Part shown: in pieces, positions 11,692 to 22,519 of the stretch | Layout of the letters: the number at the start of each line of letters is the position of its first letter | Position numbering within the stretch: the first letter of the stretch is position 1 | From: Knufia peltigerae | Lineage: Eukaryota > Ascomycota > Eurotiomycetes > Chaetothyriales > Trichomeriaceae | Assembly (NCBI GenBank): GCA_030247855.1 | Contig: JAPDRN010000040.1 | Coordinates: forward strand, 186,001-250,000 | Reading direction: 5' to 3' | DNA: 64,000 bases | Translations under genes and position numbers: made by a program | Notes under the pieces: generated by a model | The model's database searches: none | What the model was told of the DNA's origin: nothing | The model's input: the letters and a program-made list of their open reading frames with translations, nothing else

Positions 11692-13209
11692 TTACACCAG
11701 AGTGTACTTTTCTTGATACGCAATCGGTCCCTTCTGGTAGTTCAAGTCCGTTGTCGTATTGTACTTCCACCAGAAATCCAGATACTCGGGATAACCGGCC
11801 TTTGCCACGCCACACATGTCTACGAAGTTGGGAATCTGATTGACAATATTGGCAAAGTCGTCCAGGGGACAGGAATAGCCAGGCCCGCTCTGGCAGTTTT
11901 GCCATGGGACGACAGCTTCATTCAGTACCGCACGGACAAACGTGCCCGGCTTACTCAGGGCCGTGGCATTACACGAGAGTCGCTCGAGCACCAAGTGTCC
12001 GCCCATGGGCACCATGTCGGCGCTGTTGTATGGATTTGGGAACGGAATCGAATTGTTCGGGAGAGGGCTGGAAGGGACGTTCAGGCCCAGAGCCGCCAGG
12101 ACCGGCGTCATGTAAGCATCGTGGGCAAAGTTCCACGACATGCTGAGATGCGACGGCCCAGCTCGCATCAAAGCCAGTGAGGCGTTGGCGAAAACTTGGC
12201 CAACCGCGACTTGGTATGGGTCGCCTGGTCTGTGTGGGATACCCCAACGTGTGTTAGCCTCACAGTGTACTCTCTCGAAGCAGGTTCACAGGATCTATCA
12301 TAGGTTAGGTAAAGAGACGTACCCGGAACAATAGTAGTACGACAGATCTTGAAGGTAGCCGAACGCTACCCATTCATCGAGCGTAAATGCCTCTACCCAC
12401 GGCGAATGTGGTCGCGCTTGAAGTTCGAACGCCGCCAGACTCATGAGTGACTTGATGTCAGATGAGTTCAAGTTGAGGGCTGGGTTTTGGGAGTTGAATC
12501 GCTCGGCTGCGACTGCCAATGGTGGCAGCATTCTCTGAGTGTAAAAGCAGGCCAGCAAGCCGGTGTCGGAGAGACAGGTCGGCGTGAGACTGTCGGCACC
12601 TTGGGTATAATTCTCCGAGATGATGTTCATGGCCGCGCTGGTGGAATAGTTGTAGCCGAAGAAGCCCATACCGAAGTACCGCGCCGTCTCGACGACGCGT
12701 TCGTAGCCGCCGGCGAAGATGGGAACGGTAGATTCGCCGTCCCAGAGGTGTCCGTACTTGGAGCGGTATTCGGAACCACGTTTGAAGGCGTCCAGGAGAC
12801 CAGAATACGGCCCAGAAAAGGTCTCCTGCTCAAAGTAACCGGGCTCAGATAGGAACGAAGTCCAACCATTCAAGAAGGAGAGATCGCCTTCCCATTTGGT
12901 AATGCCAGAGGCGTAAAGCTTTTCGAGGGCATGTTCGATGCTCGCGGCCGTGATGGAATCCGGGTAGCGTTCGCCGTGGCGCATCAGCATGATAACCTGA
13001 TCAACTGCACAGGACTCTGGCGCATTAGGATCGATGCCGTAACCGACACGGTCGGTGTATGGCCCGATGCCGCCAGTGTGTTTGAGCACATTGTAAGAGT
13101 CGTAGAACGTCTGAGGGAATTGCTTGTCAAGGTACGTATTGTACCCGCGGGAAGCTGCGCACACACTGGATACCAGTAGGCTCGTGGTCAGAATACTGAA
13201 GAGAACCAT
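11692..13209 (-). CDS. Secreted histidine acid phosphatase (phytase/acid phosphatase family)
   Basis: Two exons (13209-12323 and 12229-11692, intron 93 nt) give 474 residues. A signal peptide is predicted at about 1-18 with a cleavable Ala-rich end. The catalytic RHGERYP motif puts the phospho-accepting histidine at H78, and the second-half HD pair is H332/D333 (FAHDAYMT). Several N-x-S/T sites (for example near NYS, NYT, NSS and NTT) fit a glycosylated extracellular enzyme. It would release phosphate from phosphomonoesters, possibly phytate. Length matches the family. Choice between phytase and general acid phosphatase needs biochemistry. Confidence 0.94.
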
Positions 13210-14162
13210 CCTTCCTCACCAACGTAAAGTGACTGGGGAATGAATTTGGACGCAACATCACGTCGAGGGAAGAGCTCTCTCTTTATGCATACTTTCAAGA
13301 AGCTCAGGATAGTCTAGTTGGTGCTATGGACGATGAAAGGCTTGCGAAACTCGCGCCCACGTGGTAGACGATGCAGGAAGAGTTCCTGCATTGTTCTATA
13401 CCGAAGGATACTAAAGGTTCCGAGAAGCTGGTAGATTATGCCGCACGTGAAATTTGTATGGACCCTATTGGTGACGTCTGGACAACGTATGGGTATTCAT
13501 TGTCCTCGGGCATAGACGGTCAAGTTATAGCTTCAATAGAATCATTGCCGGTCATCTTTAGCTAAACTCTCTCATTAGAAGCTCCTCTCGGCCCATCCGT
13601 GGCTCGTAAATCAGCTGCTCAGCTAGGAGCAGAGCGGTAAGGGCAAAGAAGCCGCAGGGACGAGACCAAAGGAAGATCTCTCAATATTGACAAAAATCGT
13701 TAGCTTGGTTAGCATAGAGATTTAAAGAAATAAAGAATGCTTAAAGAAATATTTTTTACGCTTAAGCATTTGAGTCTTGACGGTGTTTACTACAATACAT
13801 GTGCGAGGCAGTACGTAGTGCCCCCGTTATTCAGTGCACAATTCGGGGCTTAGCAAGCTGCCGTCAGGGCCGAAAGGTGGATTGGTTCCAGTACTCCGTA
13901 TGGAGTATTCGCATCCGAGAACAGACACCAATCTCTGGACAGGTCAAAACTTGCTGCAAATAACACTGGCATTTTGTACATATTGGGGAAGCAAAAAACT
14001 TCCAATCGGCGCCGGAGACCGTACTATGTTATGCTCTAGTGATTGTGATAACATGTTCTCATGTAAATGACCATCATTATGCTAAAAAGCGTGGCTCGAA
14101 ATTCTCCTTCTGGAACCTCCTCTATCTTTCCTTATTCGTTCCTCTTGTCTCGCCCAAGCCTA
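13210..14162. other. Intergenic region, 0.95 kb
   Basis: It holds the acid phosphatase promoter and the 3' flank of the NCS1 permease. Just upstream of the phosphatase start lies a short AT-richer stretch, and near 13892 there is a short inverted repeat (listed separately). No supported gene. Confidence 0.5.
13892..13907. repeat. Short inverted repeat TACTCC-N4-GGAGTA
   Basis: The arms TACTCC and GGAGTA are perfect and separated by GTAT. The same TACTCCGTA core recurs at about 17195, 17957 and (partly) 18019. The origin of this family is unknown to me. Confidence 0.7.
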
Positions 14163-16384
14163 TTAGACCTGGAACATCCTCTTCACGAAATTCGGCTTCT
14201 TGCCCGGCTCAGCCCAACTAGACCGTCGCTCTGCGACATTTTTGGCATCGTTTTCAGCAATGATATCCTCCCCAGTCTCGGCGTGGTCCATCTTGGACTC
14301 AAGATGGGGGAAGAAGCGGTTGAAGAGCCAGTAGAAAATGGCAGAGGAGATGAAGGAGTAGATGTAGCCGATAGCGAATCTGATGGGGGAGGTTAGCCGG
14401 GCGGAGCTGATTGGAGTCGAGGAGTTGAGCGGTACTTACAATCGTTGCCCACCTAGAGAAACACTGGTTGTGCCGTGGCCAGCGACAACGATGTTGTTGA
14501 CGAAGCCCGGAAGCGGAGGGATGCAGCCAATGATGAAGGCAGCAAGGGCGCGCCAATTTGTTGCGAACCTGGGACTATAGCGATAGATACCGTGGAATTG
14601 GTACATATCCATAACGGAGACGTTACCGCGGCGGACGATGTAGTAGCTGCACAGTGTCAGTCATTGTGCACGTACCCGACAAGATTCATCTCCTGTCAGC
14701 TGGACTTGAAAACACGTACTCGCAGATCAAGATACCTGTCATTGGCCCCAAGAAGATTGTATAACCACCGAGGAAAGCGAGGAACTTTGCAGCCGAAGCA
14801 AGAATTTTCCACTACGCAAGATTATGTTAGCTGGGATTGTTCAACATCGCACTGAAGACCGCAATCACTTACCGGCACAAAAGCCCAACTGCCAATGAAG
14901 GCAGCTAGTAGCTGGCCACGTCGGATATTGATATATCGCGGTGCAAAAGCCATCAGATCGTTGGCCGCGCTGATGGAATTGGCGGAAATATTGATACCAA
15001 GTGTGACGATGATGAGTCCGATAGCGGCAAAGGCAGCGGCAGCCCGTCCACCATGCGACCCGGATTCCATCCATAGATTGATGATATCGATTGGGTTCCA
15101 GAGAATCTGGCCATAGGCAGTCTCAGCAGACGCCGCCGTGAAGATACCCAACAATCCAACGATGGTGAAGATGGCCGGGATGACTATAACCTGCACGTTC
15201 TGATCACTTGGCTTCTTAGCGTATCGCGAAAAGTCGGCAATGTTCAACCCGAGCGTCGCATAATTGCCCAGTACGCCGTTGAGATTGCTGAAAAAGGCCC
15301 AACCGAGCGCGGAGCCGTGAAGAAGGGTTGGCTGTGTGATGACGCTGCTGTGGCTGATTGTACCACCGGCGCGGCGAAGAGTATCGCCAAAGATGGCGAG
15401 GAAGCAAATCGGGGCGATGATGGACTTGAAGGCGAAGAAATATTGAACCTATCGAGTGTTATTCAGGCGAAGAAAAAGACAACAAAGACTGAGATGTCCT
15501 ACCTTGGTGTAAGGAATACACAAGAATGGGAGCTGCAGCAAGAAGTATAGCAGAAATCCAACCATTCCAGCGCTGGTGATACCCTCATCCTTGGCAATGT
15601 GATTTGGGATGTTTTTGAACGACGGCCAGATTGCCGTGAGCAGCACGGTCATGCATTGACCACCCGTCGTGGTTTGAACACTGCACACATTGTCAATCTC
15701 AGTCACTCAAGACTTCAACGCGACCGGAAAGAAGTCGCGCAGTATGACTCACCCGAGCCACACAGTAGCCAATACGCAACGAGACAAGACGACGAAGTAG
15801 CTGAAGTAGTAGCCAAAAGGCATTCGTGCCAGTACCGGGAAAGGAGTGTGAAGCTGTGGCAAGTCAGCGCCCACTATACCTCCCCGTGCATCGAAAATGG
15901 CAATGACGTACTGTGGCACCAATTCGACCGTTGATCGTAATGACCAGACCCATGACAAAATTACCGAGCACACAAGCGCCGACTGCAAATTTCCAGTCCA
16001 GGCCAACCGATATCATGGACGAAGCTGCGCGGACTGTCAGCGACACTTCCGCCAAACACGATGACCACAGTGGCAACAAATCCGTCGCATGCGATGTCAC
16101 TTACCGACTTCCCAATTACTAACGGCCCAAGCATCGGCCATCCAGTACGCGATATACGCGCCCCAATTCCATGTCCGCTTACTCGGCGGAATGGGATCAA
16201 AGTCGGCATTTGATGCGTTTTTGCTGGCGGCGAAAGAGCTGGGCTCCTGGCGCACTTCCCAACTAAAATGCGGGATGAATCGACGCTTCACGGTGCCGGT
16301 GTCGGTTTCATACTCGACCGGCAGGTTGGATGGCGAAGGAGAGGACTTGTCCTCGTAGTTAACGTATTTGTCGTCAGTGGCCAT
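14163..16384 (-). CDS. NCS1-family nucleobase/allantoin-type permease
   Basis: Eight exons (16384-16105, 16024-15912, 15853-15753, 15680-15503, 15448-14873, 14811-14720, 14646-14440, 14379-14163) give 587 residues. The start of TM1 (TWNWGAYIAYW), the GLDWKFAVG helix, the NGRIGAT loop, PFPVLARMPFG and the NPIDIINLW segment are characteristic of NCS1 purine-pyrimidine-hydantoin transporters, nearest to the Fur (uracil/uridine/allantoin) branch. About 12 membrane helices are expected, acting as a proton symporter in the plasma membrane. The Lys-rich cytosolic tail may be a ubiquitination site for endocytic turnover, as in Aspergillus Fur proteins. Exact substrate (uracil, allantoin, uric acid or thiamine-like) is not decidable here. 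Confidence 0.93.
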
Positions 16385-19232
16385 GACGTACGGCGAGGTT
16401 GTCGATGAATGCAGATTGTGACCAAGCGAACGATTCAGAGCGTCGGGAACATGGGAAGAAGGTTGCCAACAAGGGATGGGATGGTGTATATATAAAGACC
16501 CCTTGTGTCGCGTGCTTATGCACCTTTGTAGTGGTTGGGATGTCGAAAATTGAATTGTTTTTCAGCGTTATCACCGACGTCGAGATGATGCGCGATCAGC
16601 CGCACTCCAGAAAGCTTTAACGTAACGTTCAGTACACTGATAAGAGAATCGCAAGATGTGGCCACTAGCCTCGTGCATGATTGGCAGCTGTCTCTGAGAT
16701 AAGAACCAACCGAGCACTGGCCAACAAGCTGATTGGCAACCCAGTTGAAAGTCCTCGAGCAATTCTCGTCCTTTGGCGGCCCTCGGTACCAGGGAGATCC
16801 GTCCATCGTTTCCTTTGGCGAACTTGCTTTTTGCAGGTCCTGCGCGCTGTGTGGCTGGCTGCAAGGTCAGGCATATCAGCAGGCATATCGCTTGGCTGCA
16901 CCACGAGGCAACCCGACGTAATCGCATCGAGTAAAAAATGTACGTGATGAGGCACCCAAGCAGAGATAAAGAAATAGTTCATGCCTGTATCTCTCACCCA
17001 AACCGTGATTCCCAACTCCACTTGGTCAAAGAAATGTCGCGTGAAAGATCAGGCCAGACTCATTCCCCAGCAGAAGCAATATGGGGTGAATTAGCCTCAA
17101 GGCTGGTGAGGTTGATGAGCCCCGTGTCCCGATCGAGATCGGAGGGGATTTGAGGGTCTTTGCGCAGGCACAAGCTTCACTATCTCGAGCCAAGTACTCC
17201 GTACTCCATTCCAACAATGGGTTCCTTCGTTGTTGTTTTCGTCTCCCAAACACTTACCTACAGTAGGTACTGTTGCTCCTCATCTCTGTCGTCATTAACG
17301 ATCACATCTCGTTCATCTACGGGGACTGCTTCCTCGAGCTCGCACTTCTTCTCACTGGAATCGACAATGAATCGCAACTGCGCCTTGAGCTCTCGACATC
17401 TTCCTTCCTAGCCTCTTTGTCCTTTACGAACCGATCCCAATGCCTATACATTAGCTCTCGCTTGGACTTGTTTGCGTGGCAAATACACCAATTCCTGCCG
17501 TCGGGGTGCAGTTAGAGCGACGATGGTCAAGAGTCTGGGGATGAGCATACCTGGCGCAAAGGATTCGTTTGACGTTGGCGTTTAATCTAAGTAGGGATCG
17601 CATGAGGTTCGTCGCTTTCGCTCATTCGTCCTTGAAATTAGCACGAGGTCTTCCAAAATCAATGTCCGACATGAGCATTCAGATCGTTGGCAGAATTTCC
17701 CGTGTGAAGAAGACCGTCGTTGCTTCACAACTGGCACACCAGGAAGCGACATCAGATGCTCGATCATTTTCATGCACATCGATTTTGACGCTTTCCTCTA
17801 CATCAGATAACGTTAAGGGAGAGGGATAGTATGTTCATTGCGGTAAGGCTATGACTTTCCACGTTGCTCAGTGGTATCCCAAGAGAAGATCTAGCTGGAA
17901 GTCGGACTCTATGACGATGTCCACTTCTAGGCCATTAACCATATCTAGATTTATTGTACTCCGTATGCAGGCCAGATGCTCTGACAGCTCTACCATTAAT
18001 CATTGATCTTGGATTCTGTACTCCATAATCCCCATATCTCCTGCCTCGAAGCTTCACTTTAACATCCCGAGGCGGGGTGTTCTAACACCCATAACAGACT
18101 CGAGGACGGGGCCTCTTATGGGCCGCAGAGTTCACCTAAATGCCCGCAACCCACTTTGCACTTCCCTAATCCTTGCGCGGCCTGTAGCATCCATGCAAAA
18201 CAACGGCCGCTGTCTTCTCTCGATCGTGCGAGTAATTAACTACTCTCACAAATCTTTCCACCTGGCTTCACCAAACTTATTGAACTATGCACCAGCGAAG
18301 CCTCCTACAAAAAAAGGCCCAACCACCAGTTCTGTTATGCATCTTGCCGAGCCCATACCCCAATGAAGGGATTCCTCAACATGAGGAGGACGACTGAGAT
18401 CCTGTTCTCGATCACCACCACCTTCGTTGTCCCTATCGCGTTTCTTACGAAGGTGGCCGGTAGTGGTAGATGCCCTGGTCTCATGTGATGTTGATGTACC
18501 TGTTGGGGGGTTTCCTGAATATGTGCATTTGTACCAGCAATCAACCCCAGCTGTTTGGCCTGGGTTCTTCTTGCGTTACTCCGGAATTGGCCGTTACACT
18601 GAGACGCTTCAACGAGACGCTTCCGTACTGGAGCGTGATGTGCGTATGCACTATCTACAGACATATGGACTATGAGTCGCAAAGTCTGAGTGTCGTCTTT
18701 CTCAGTTTGTTTCCAAATTTTGCGCGCGCACTGGGCATCCGAATTCGCCTAATCAGATTCAGCCGAAAGAGCTATCAAATCGTGTCTTGACGTGAACCCA
18801 GTTGGTAAGCATGCTATCTTTTTCTCCCGTCTACACATGAGGCTGGCACTGAGGCCAAGCATTTTTGGTCGACGAAGTCATTTTTTACTTGTTGTGGCGC
18901 CTCCACCCGCTGGCCTTTGATTCCTACGCTTGCATTTTTCTCACAATCGGAGAATCTCGCCGTTCTAATATTGGAACTTGACACTAGATGGGAAGCCGAT
19001 GACGAGCCAACTGGGTGCGGGCGATTCACAAACGAGAATATAGGACTTACAGTAGCTAGTCGCTGCTCCGACAGAACTGGCCCCACTGATAAGGGACGGA
19101 GTTGTTCGATCCTGGGGATTGTCATGCGTGAACGGATATCAATCTGACTACGGCCAGAAGAGAAAATGGCGTTGTTAAAACAGGCATGATCTCTTGCACT
19201 TCTGTACGTTCATCGCGATTAGCAAGTTGACT
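16385..19232. other. 2.8 kb region with no intact gene
   Basis: It contains the NCS1 permease promoter, one decayed gene (17258-17834, listed separately), copies of the TACTCCGTA motif and the promoter of the CYP504-like P450. Frames at 18335-18790 are open on both strands but have no recognisable domain. Confidence 0.5.
17258..17834 (-). pseudogene. Decayed gene for a Cys-containing, coiled-coil-like protein (unrecognised family)
   Basis: One reading frame on the minus strand is protein-like across most of this span but is broken. Two in-frame TGA codons lie at 17681-17679 and 17624-17622, both one C-to-T change from CGA (Arg). A canonical 56-nt intron (17550-17495, GTATGC...CAG) then joins in frame. 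A frameshift near 17400 moves the reading into a Lys/Glu-rich stretch that ends at a TAG (17260-17258). Visible motifs are WCASC, and CARNWCICH across the splice, which suggest metal binding. The frame upstream of 17834 is also closed by TGA and has no start. I do not recognise the family. Chance open frames could give part of this picture. Confidence 0.4.
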
Positions 19233-20864
19233 ATGGCGTTGCGAAGCCTTACGGTTCTTCTCGAGCTAGGGCTCGTACATTATGTCCTCGCAGCTTTACT
19301 GTTGGGCATAATCGTTTGGGTATGGCGGGTAAGTCTCTCGATGAACTTGGCGGAGAGCAGTAGGTTGACCACGCGTGTATCAACACAGGAAGGACTCAAG
19401 GATGATGTGAAATTGGAGGGTATCCCAGAAGCACCGGGAGCTTTGCCTATCATTGGACATTTGCACATGCTCGGTGGTCGCAAGGGCCAGAACGACGCCA
19501 CCATATTCTCACAATGGGCCAAATCAGTAGATTCTGACTTGTTCTCATGTCGACTGGGGGATCAGATTACGGTTGTGGTGAACACATTTTCCGCCGCCAA
19601 AGATTTATGGGTGACACAGTCTGCCTCGCTCCTGGACCGGCCTCAACAGCCTGGCTTCCTGGACAAACTTGGTGTGGACATCACCGGATCACCTTTCACA
19701 GATCAAATTCGCCGATGCAGAGCCGCAGCTATGAGAGCACTTGGGAAGAATATGTGGCCTGAATACTACCAGTTGTTGAAGCCGTCATCAGAAGGGCTGA
19801 TCGTGTACTTGAAGGAACAAGGACAATCTGGCAAAGCCTTGGTGGATATTTATCCTAGGCTCAGGATCATGCTCTTCGACCTCGGCCTGTCGTTGACCTA
19901 TGGGGTTCGCTACGGCCAATTCGACGACGCTTTCATGGACTCTTTCTTGACGTCGATCCTGGACATCACATCTGTACGCGCTTCAACGGCAAACTTCCGC
20001 TTCTACATCCGACTCCTCCGGTGGTTTCCTGAGCCCATGTCAAAGACAATTGCAGCTGAAAAAGTCCGTGCCGCACATGTCAAGGAAATCTACCAGGCGT
20101 ACAAAGATCGAGTGGCACAGGACGGAGAAGTCAGTTGTGTTGTTTCCTCCCTTGGCTCCGATCGACTGACAGAAGACGAAATCCACGGGACATGTCTTTC
20201 TCTCCTTCAAGCGGCACCGGATACAGTTGCAACTGCTCTGTACCAATGTATTGCATTCCTAGCATCTCCTGACGGTAACTCGTTCCAGACCAAGATGCAC
20301 GACTCGATTCTTGCTACATATGGAGGGGACAGGAGGCTCGCATGGACCAATGCTTTTCGAGAAGAGAAGGTTCCTCTGGTGACTTCTTTGTATAAGGAGG
20401 CGTTGCGATTCTACACCGTTACACCGTACAGTGTCCCTCACCAAACTACCAAGGAGATCCACTACAAAGGCAGAGTCATCCCGAGAGGGGTCGCGGTCTA
20501 CATGAATGCTCAGCAGGCCAATCATGATACTGCTCATTTCGGACAAGATGCATGGTCTTTCAATCCGGAACGCTTCGTTGGGAACAACTCGCCGATGCCC
20601 CATTTGGGATTTGGCGCGGGAGGCCGCATATGTCCCGCCATGGCATTGAGCAACCGAATCTTGTCAGCCATGTTGATCCGGCTTAGTCTCGCCTTCGAGA
20701 TGAAGCTAGGAGACCCAAAGGCCGGTGCACGAGTTCCGATTTTAGATCCTATTGATTTCTCAGCTGTCCACACCGAGCTTGTAGCCGCACCACGACGTTT
20801 CGATTGTAGATTCCAGCCTCGCGACCTGAAATGGTTGGACGAGCTCTCGCTGCAACTGAAGTAG
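19233..20864 (+). CDS. Cytochrome P450, CYP504-like (phenylacetate / hydroxyphenylacetate hydroxylase family)
   Basis: A single-exon 543-residue P450. An N-terminal membrane segment (about 11-35) precedes the hinge EAPGALPIIGH. The I-helix reads LLQAAPDTVAT, the ExxR pair is E389/R392 (KEALRFYTV) and the haem loop FGAGGRICP gives C467. The EEKVP block before the K-helix and the NHDTAHFG...FNPERF block resemble CYP504 enzymes. Known CYP504 members ortho-hydroxylate phenylacetate or convert 3-hydroxyphenylacetate to homogentisate in aromatic catabolism. In place of the usual GSRMCAG-like end it has GGRICPA, so the substrate may differ. It opens the aromatic cluster. The start is the first ATG; upstream frame uses only a TTG. 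Confidence 0.92.
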   Translation: MALRSLTVLLELGLVHYVLAALLLGIIVWVWRVSLSMNLAESSRLTTRVSTQEGLKDDVKLEGIPEAPGALPIIGHLHMLGGRKGQNDATIFSQWAKSVDSDLFSCRLGDQITVVVNTFSAAKDLWVTQSASLLDRPQQPGFLDKLGVDITGSPFTDQIRRCRAAAMRALGKNMWPEYYQLLKPSSEGLIVYLKEQGQSGKALVDIYPRLRIMLFDLGLSLTYGVRYGQFDDAFMDSFLTSILDITSVRASTANFRFYIRLLRWFPEPMSKTIAAEKVRAAHVKEIYQAYKDRVAQDGEVSCVVSSLGSDRLTEDEIHGTCLSLLQAAPDTVATALYQCIAFLASPDGNSFQTKMHDSILATYGGDRRLAWTNAFREEKVPLVTSLYKEALRFYTVTPYSVPHQTTKEIHYKGRVIPRGVAVYMNAQQANHDTAHFGQDAWSFNPERFVGNNSPMPHLGFGAGGRICPAMALSNRILSAMLIRLSLAFEMKLGDPKAGARVPILDPIDFSAVHTELVAAPRRFDCRFQPRDLKWLDELSLQLK

Positions 20865-21483
20865 TGTTGATCTCTGCCGGCACACACACTGCTCATGAGA
20901 CTCAAATCATGCAGGACCAAGTCATACTGTGGCGGCGGAGTGATATGTATACTTGATGGGTGTAGGAGATTGTTGCTACCATTGAATGCAAAAGGTTCAC
21001 GTGCATCATTTAAGAACAACCAACAGGAACATGCACCTGACTTCAAGCAATTGGTCGAAGGTAGCAACAGAATCTAGGCTAAGACCATGAGACGACTCGA
21101 TGATGTTACATGAAGCCGTCGTTCCGCTGAGCCTTAGTCTAATCTCTTCATTCATGATTCTGTACGGCATCACCCCCGCCCCTCGGAAGAATCTATGAAA
21201 CTTTAGTAGACGTGGTCGGTGGGACTGAGGGACAGACTCGTAAAGGCGATGGACGATAGAGGTTTACTAATATTCAAACGGCATTACACATTAATGCCAA
21301 TGGGATAGAGAGATTTAGGCTTCCATTACATTGCTTTCTACCCTGCTTTGAAAGTTTTATCGCGCGCGCAAAGCACCATCTCCCTCCCTAACGTGGTTTA
21401 CGCTCTTCGAAAGACTTCAAACCCATCACCGAATTCGCTATCCATATATCTGTGCAGCACTAGTACAATAGATTCACAGCAAT
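20865..21483. promoter_or_regulatory. Intergenic region before the SnoaL-like gene
   Basis: About 620 bases between two genes of the same strand. It contains the P450 3' flank and the promoter of the SnoaL-like gene. No further gene or repeat is seen. Confidence 0.45.
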
Positions 21484-21939
21484 ATGAACACCTACGACCA
21501 AGCCATTGCTCGAACGCTGATCACGGCAACCATGCACAAATATGCCTGGCACGCGCGTGAGAAGGCCGACTGGGACAAGATCGCGGAGTGTTTCGAAGCC
21601 GACGCCATATACCGCCTCGGTGACGGGCGTGAACTACCGCCGTCTCAAGCCAAGGAGGTCGTTCGGGGCAAAGAAGCCAAATACATTCGGCACAACATCA
21701 CCACCATCAACATCGAATTTGTCAGTGACACCGAAGCACGTACCGATGCTCTCTTCTTTGCGACGACCGAGTATAAAGTAGTCGACCATTGGGGCCATTG
21801 GGTTGACATCTTTCGCAAGCAACCGGACGGGTCATGGTTAATTCGCGAGCGCAGCATTCGCACGGAGGGCAAGGATCCAGAGGGCTGGTCTGCGAAAGTC
21901 TACGCGGATGTACCGGCGTCCGTTCCGAAGCCAGAATAG
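21484..21939 (+). CDS. SnoaL-like (NTF2-fold) small protein
   Basis: A single-exon 151-residue protein with the SnoaL-like/NTF2 cone fold pattern: an N-terminal helix pair (ATMHKYAWHAREKADWDKIAE), the FEADAIYRLGDG strand, the central H-N-I-T-T segment and the C-terminal DHWGHWVDIFRK...WLIRERSI beta sheet. Members include bacterial polyketide cyclases, steroid isomerase-like enzymes and small dehydratases or hydroxylase partners in fungal pathways. Histidines and aspartates in the presumed pocket (HWGHWVD) could act in acid-base catalysis. Its place between a P450 and a flavin monooxygenase suggests it processes an oxygenated aromatic intermediate. Function is inference. Confidence 0.85.
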   Translation: MNTYDQAIARTLITATMHKYAWHAREKADWDKIAECFEADAIYRLGDGRELPPSQAKEVVRGKEAKYIRHNITTINIEFVSDTEARTDALFFATTEYKVVDHWGHWVDIFRKQPDGSWLIRERSIRTEGKDPEGWSAKVYADVPASVPKPE

Positions 21940-22519
21940 TAGTAGACATCAATACGCTCATTTCATAATACAATCCTGTGCATTCCAGTGTCAGTTCACT
22001 TCCTTTTTTTTGTCTACAAGCTACGAAGGCCTTCGTAAGCTGTAAACAGTCTTTCTTCATATCGTGGCACAAACGAAGATAGCGAGGTCAGGTACTAGCC
22101 AATCATGAAGAAAAGGCCTAGCTTTACAAGGCCTAGATTGTGGTCCGGGAATGGGGGTGGGGGTGGAGCCGAAGGGCCAAATAGTCCCGTCTCTCCCTCT
22201 TTGTTGACTCCGTGGGTGGAAACCTCAATTGCACTCCCGTTGTCAGCACAACATAGTTGAGACTGTAGAGTATCGGCTACCCTGGACCGGCGTGTCGGCT
22301 GAGATGATTTCACGCAAAGCGAGCAATGGGAGCAGAAGCCCCTCCCCCGGGGTTCCGACATACCGATGCTTCAGATTATAACTTGGTATTTTGAGAAGGT
22401 AAGATATTCTGTGAGCATTTCTTGAGAAGCTTGTCTTTGCCAGAAAACCTCGTTGTGTCCCATCAAGAAGCTTATCCATAAATCATTCACCAATCTCATT
22501 GTTTTGTGGCTCCACGAAG
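21940..22519. promoter_or_regulatory. Promoter region of flavin monooxygenase 1
   Basis: About 580 bases. A CGG-N5-CGG pair occurs at 22288-22298 and a CCG-N5-CCG pair lies some 50 bases further on (within CCGGGGTTCCG). Zn2Cys6 dimers bind such spaced triplets, but no experiment links them here. No gene seen. Confidence 0.4.

Noticed and set aside
18335..18790. Overlapping frames on both strands, once considered a transporter remnant
   Set aside because: Some hydrophobic stretches exist but no family motif could be named, and both strands are open.
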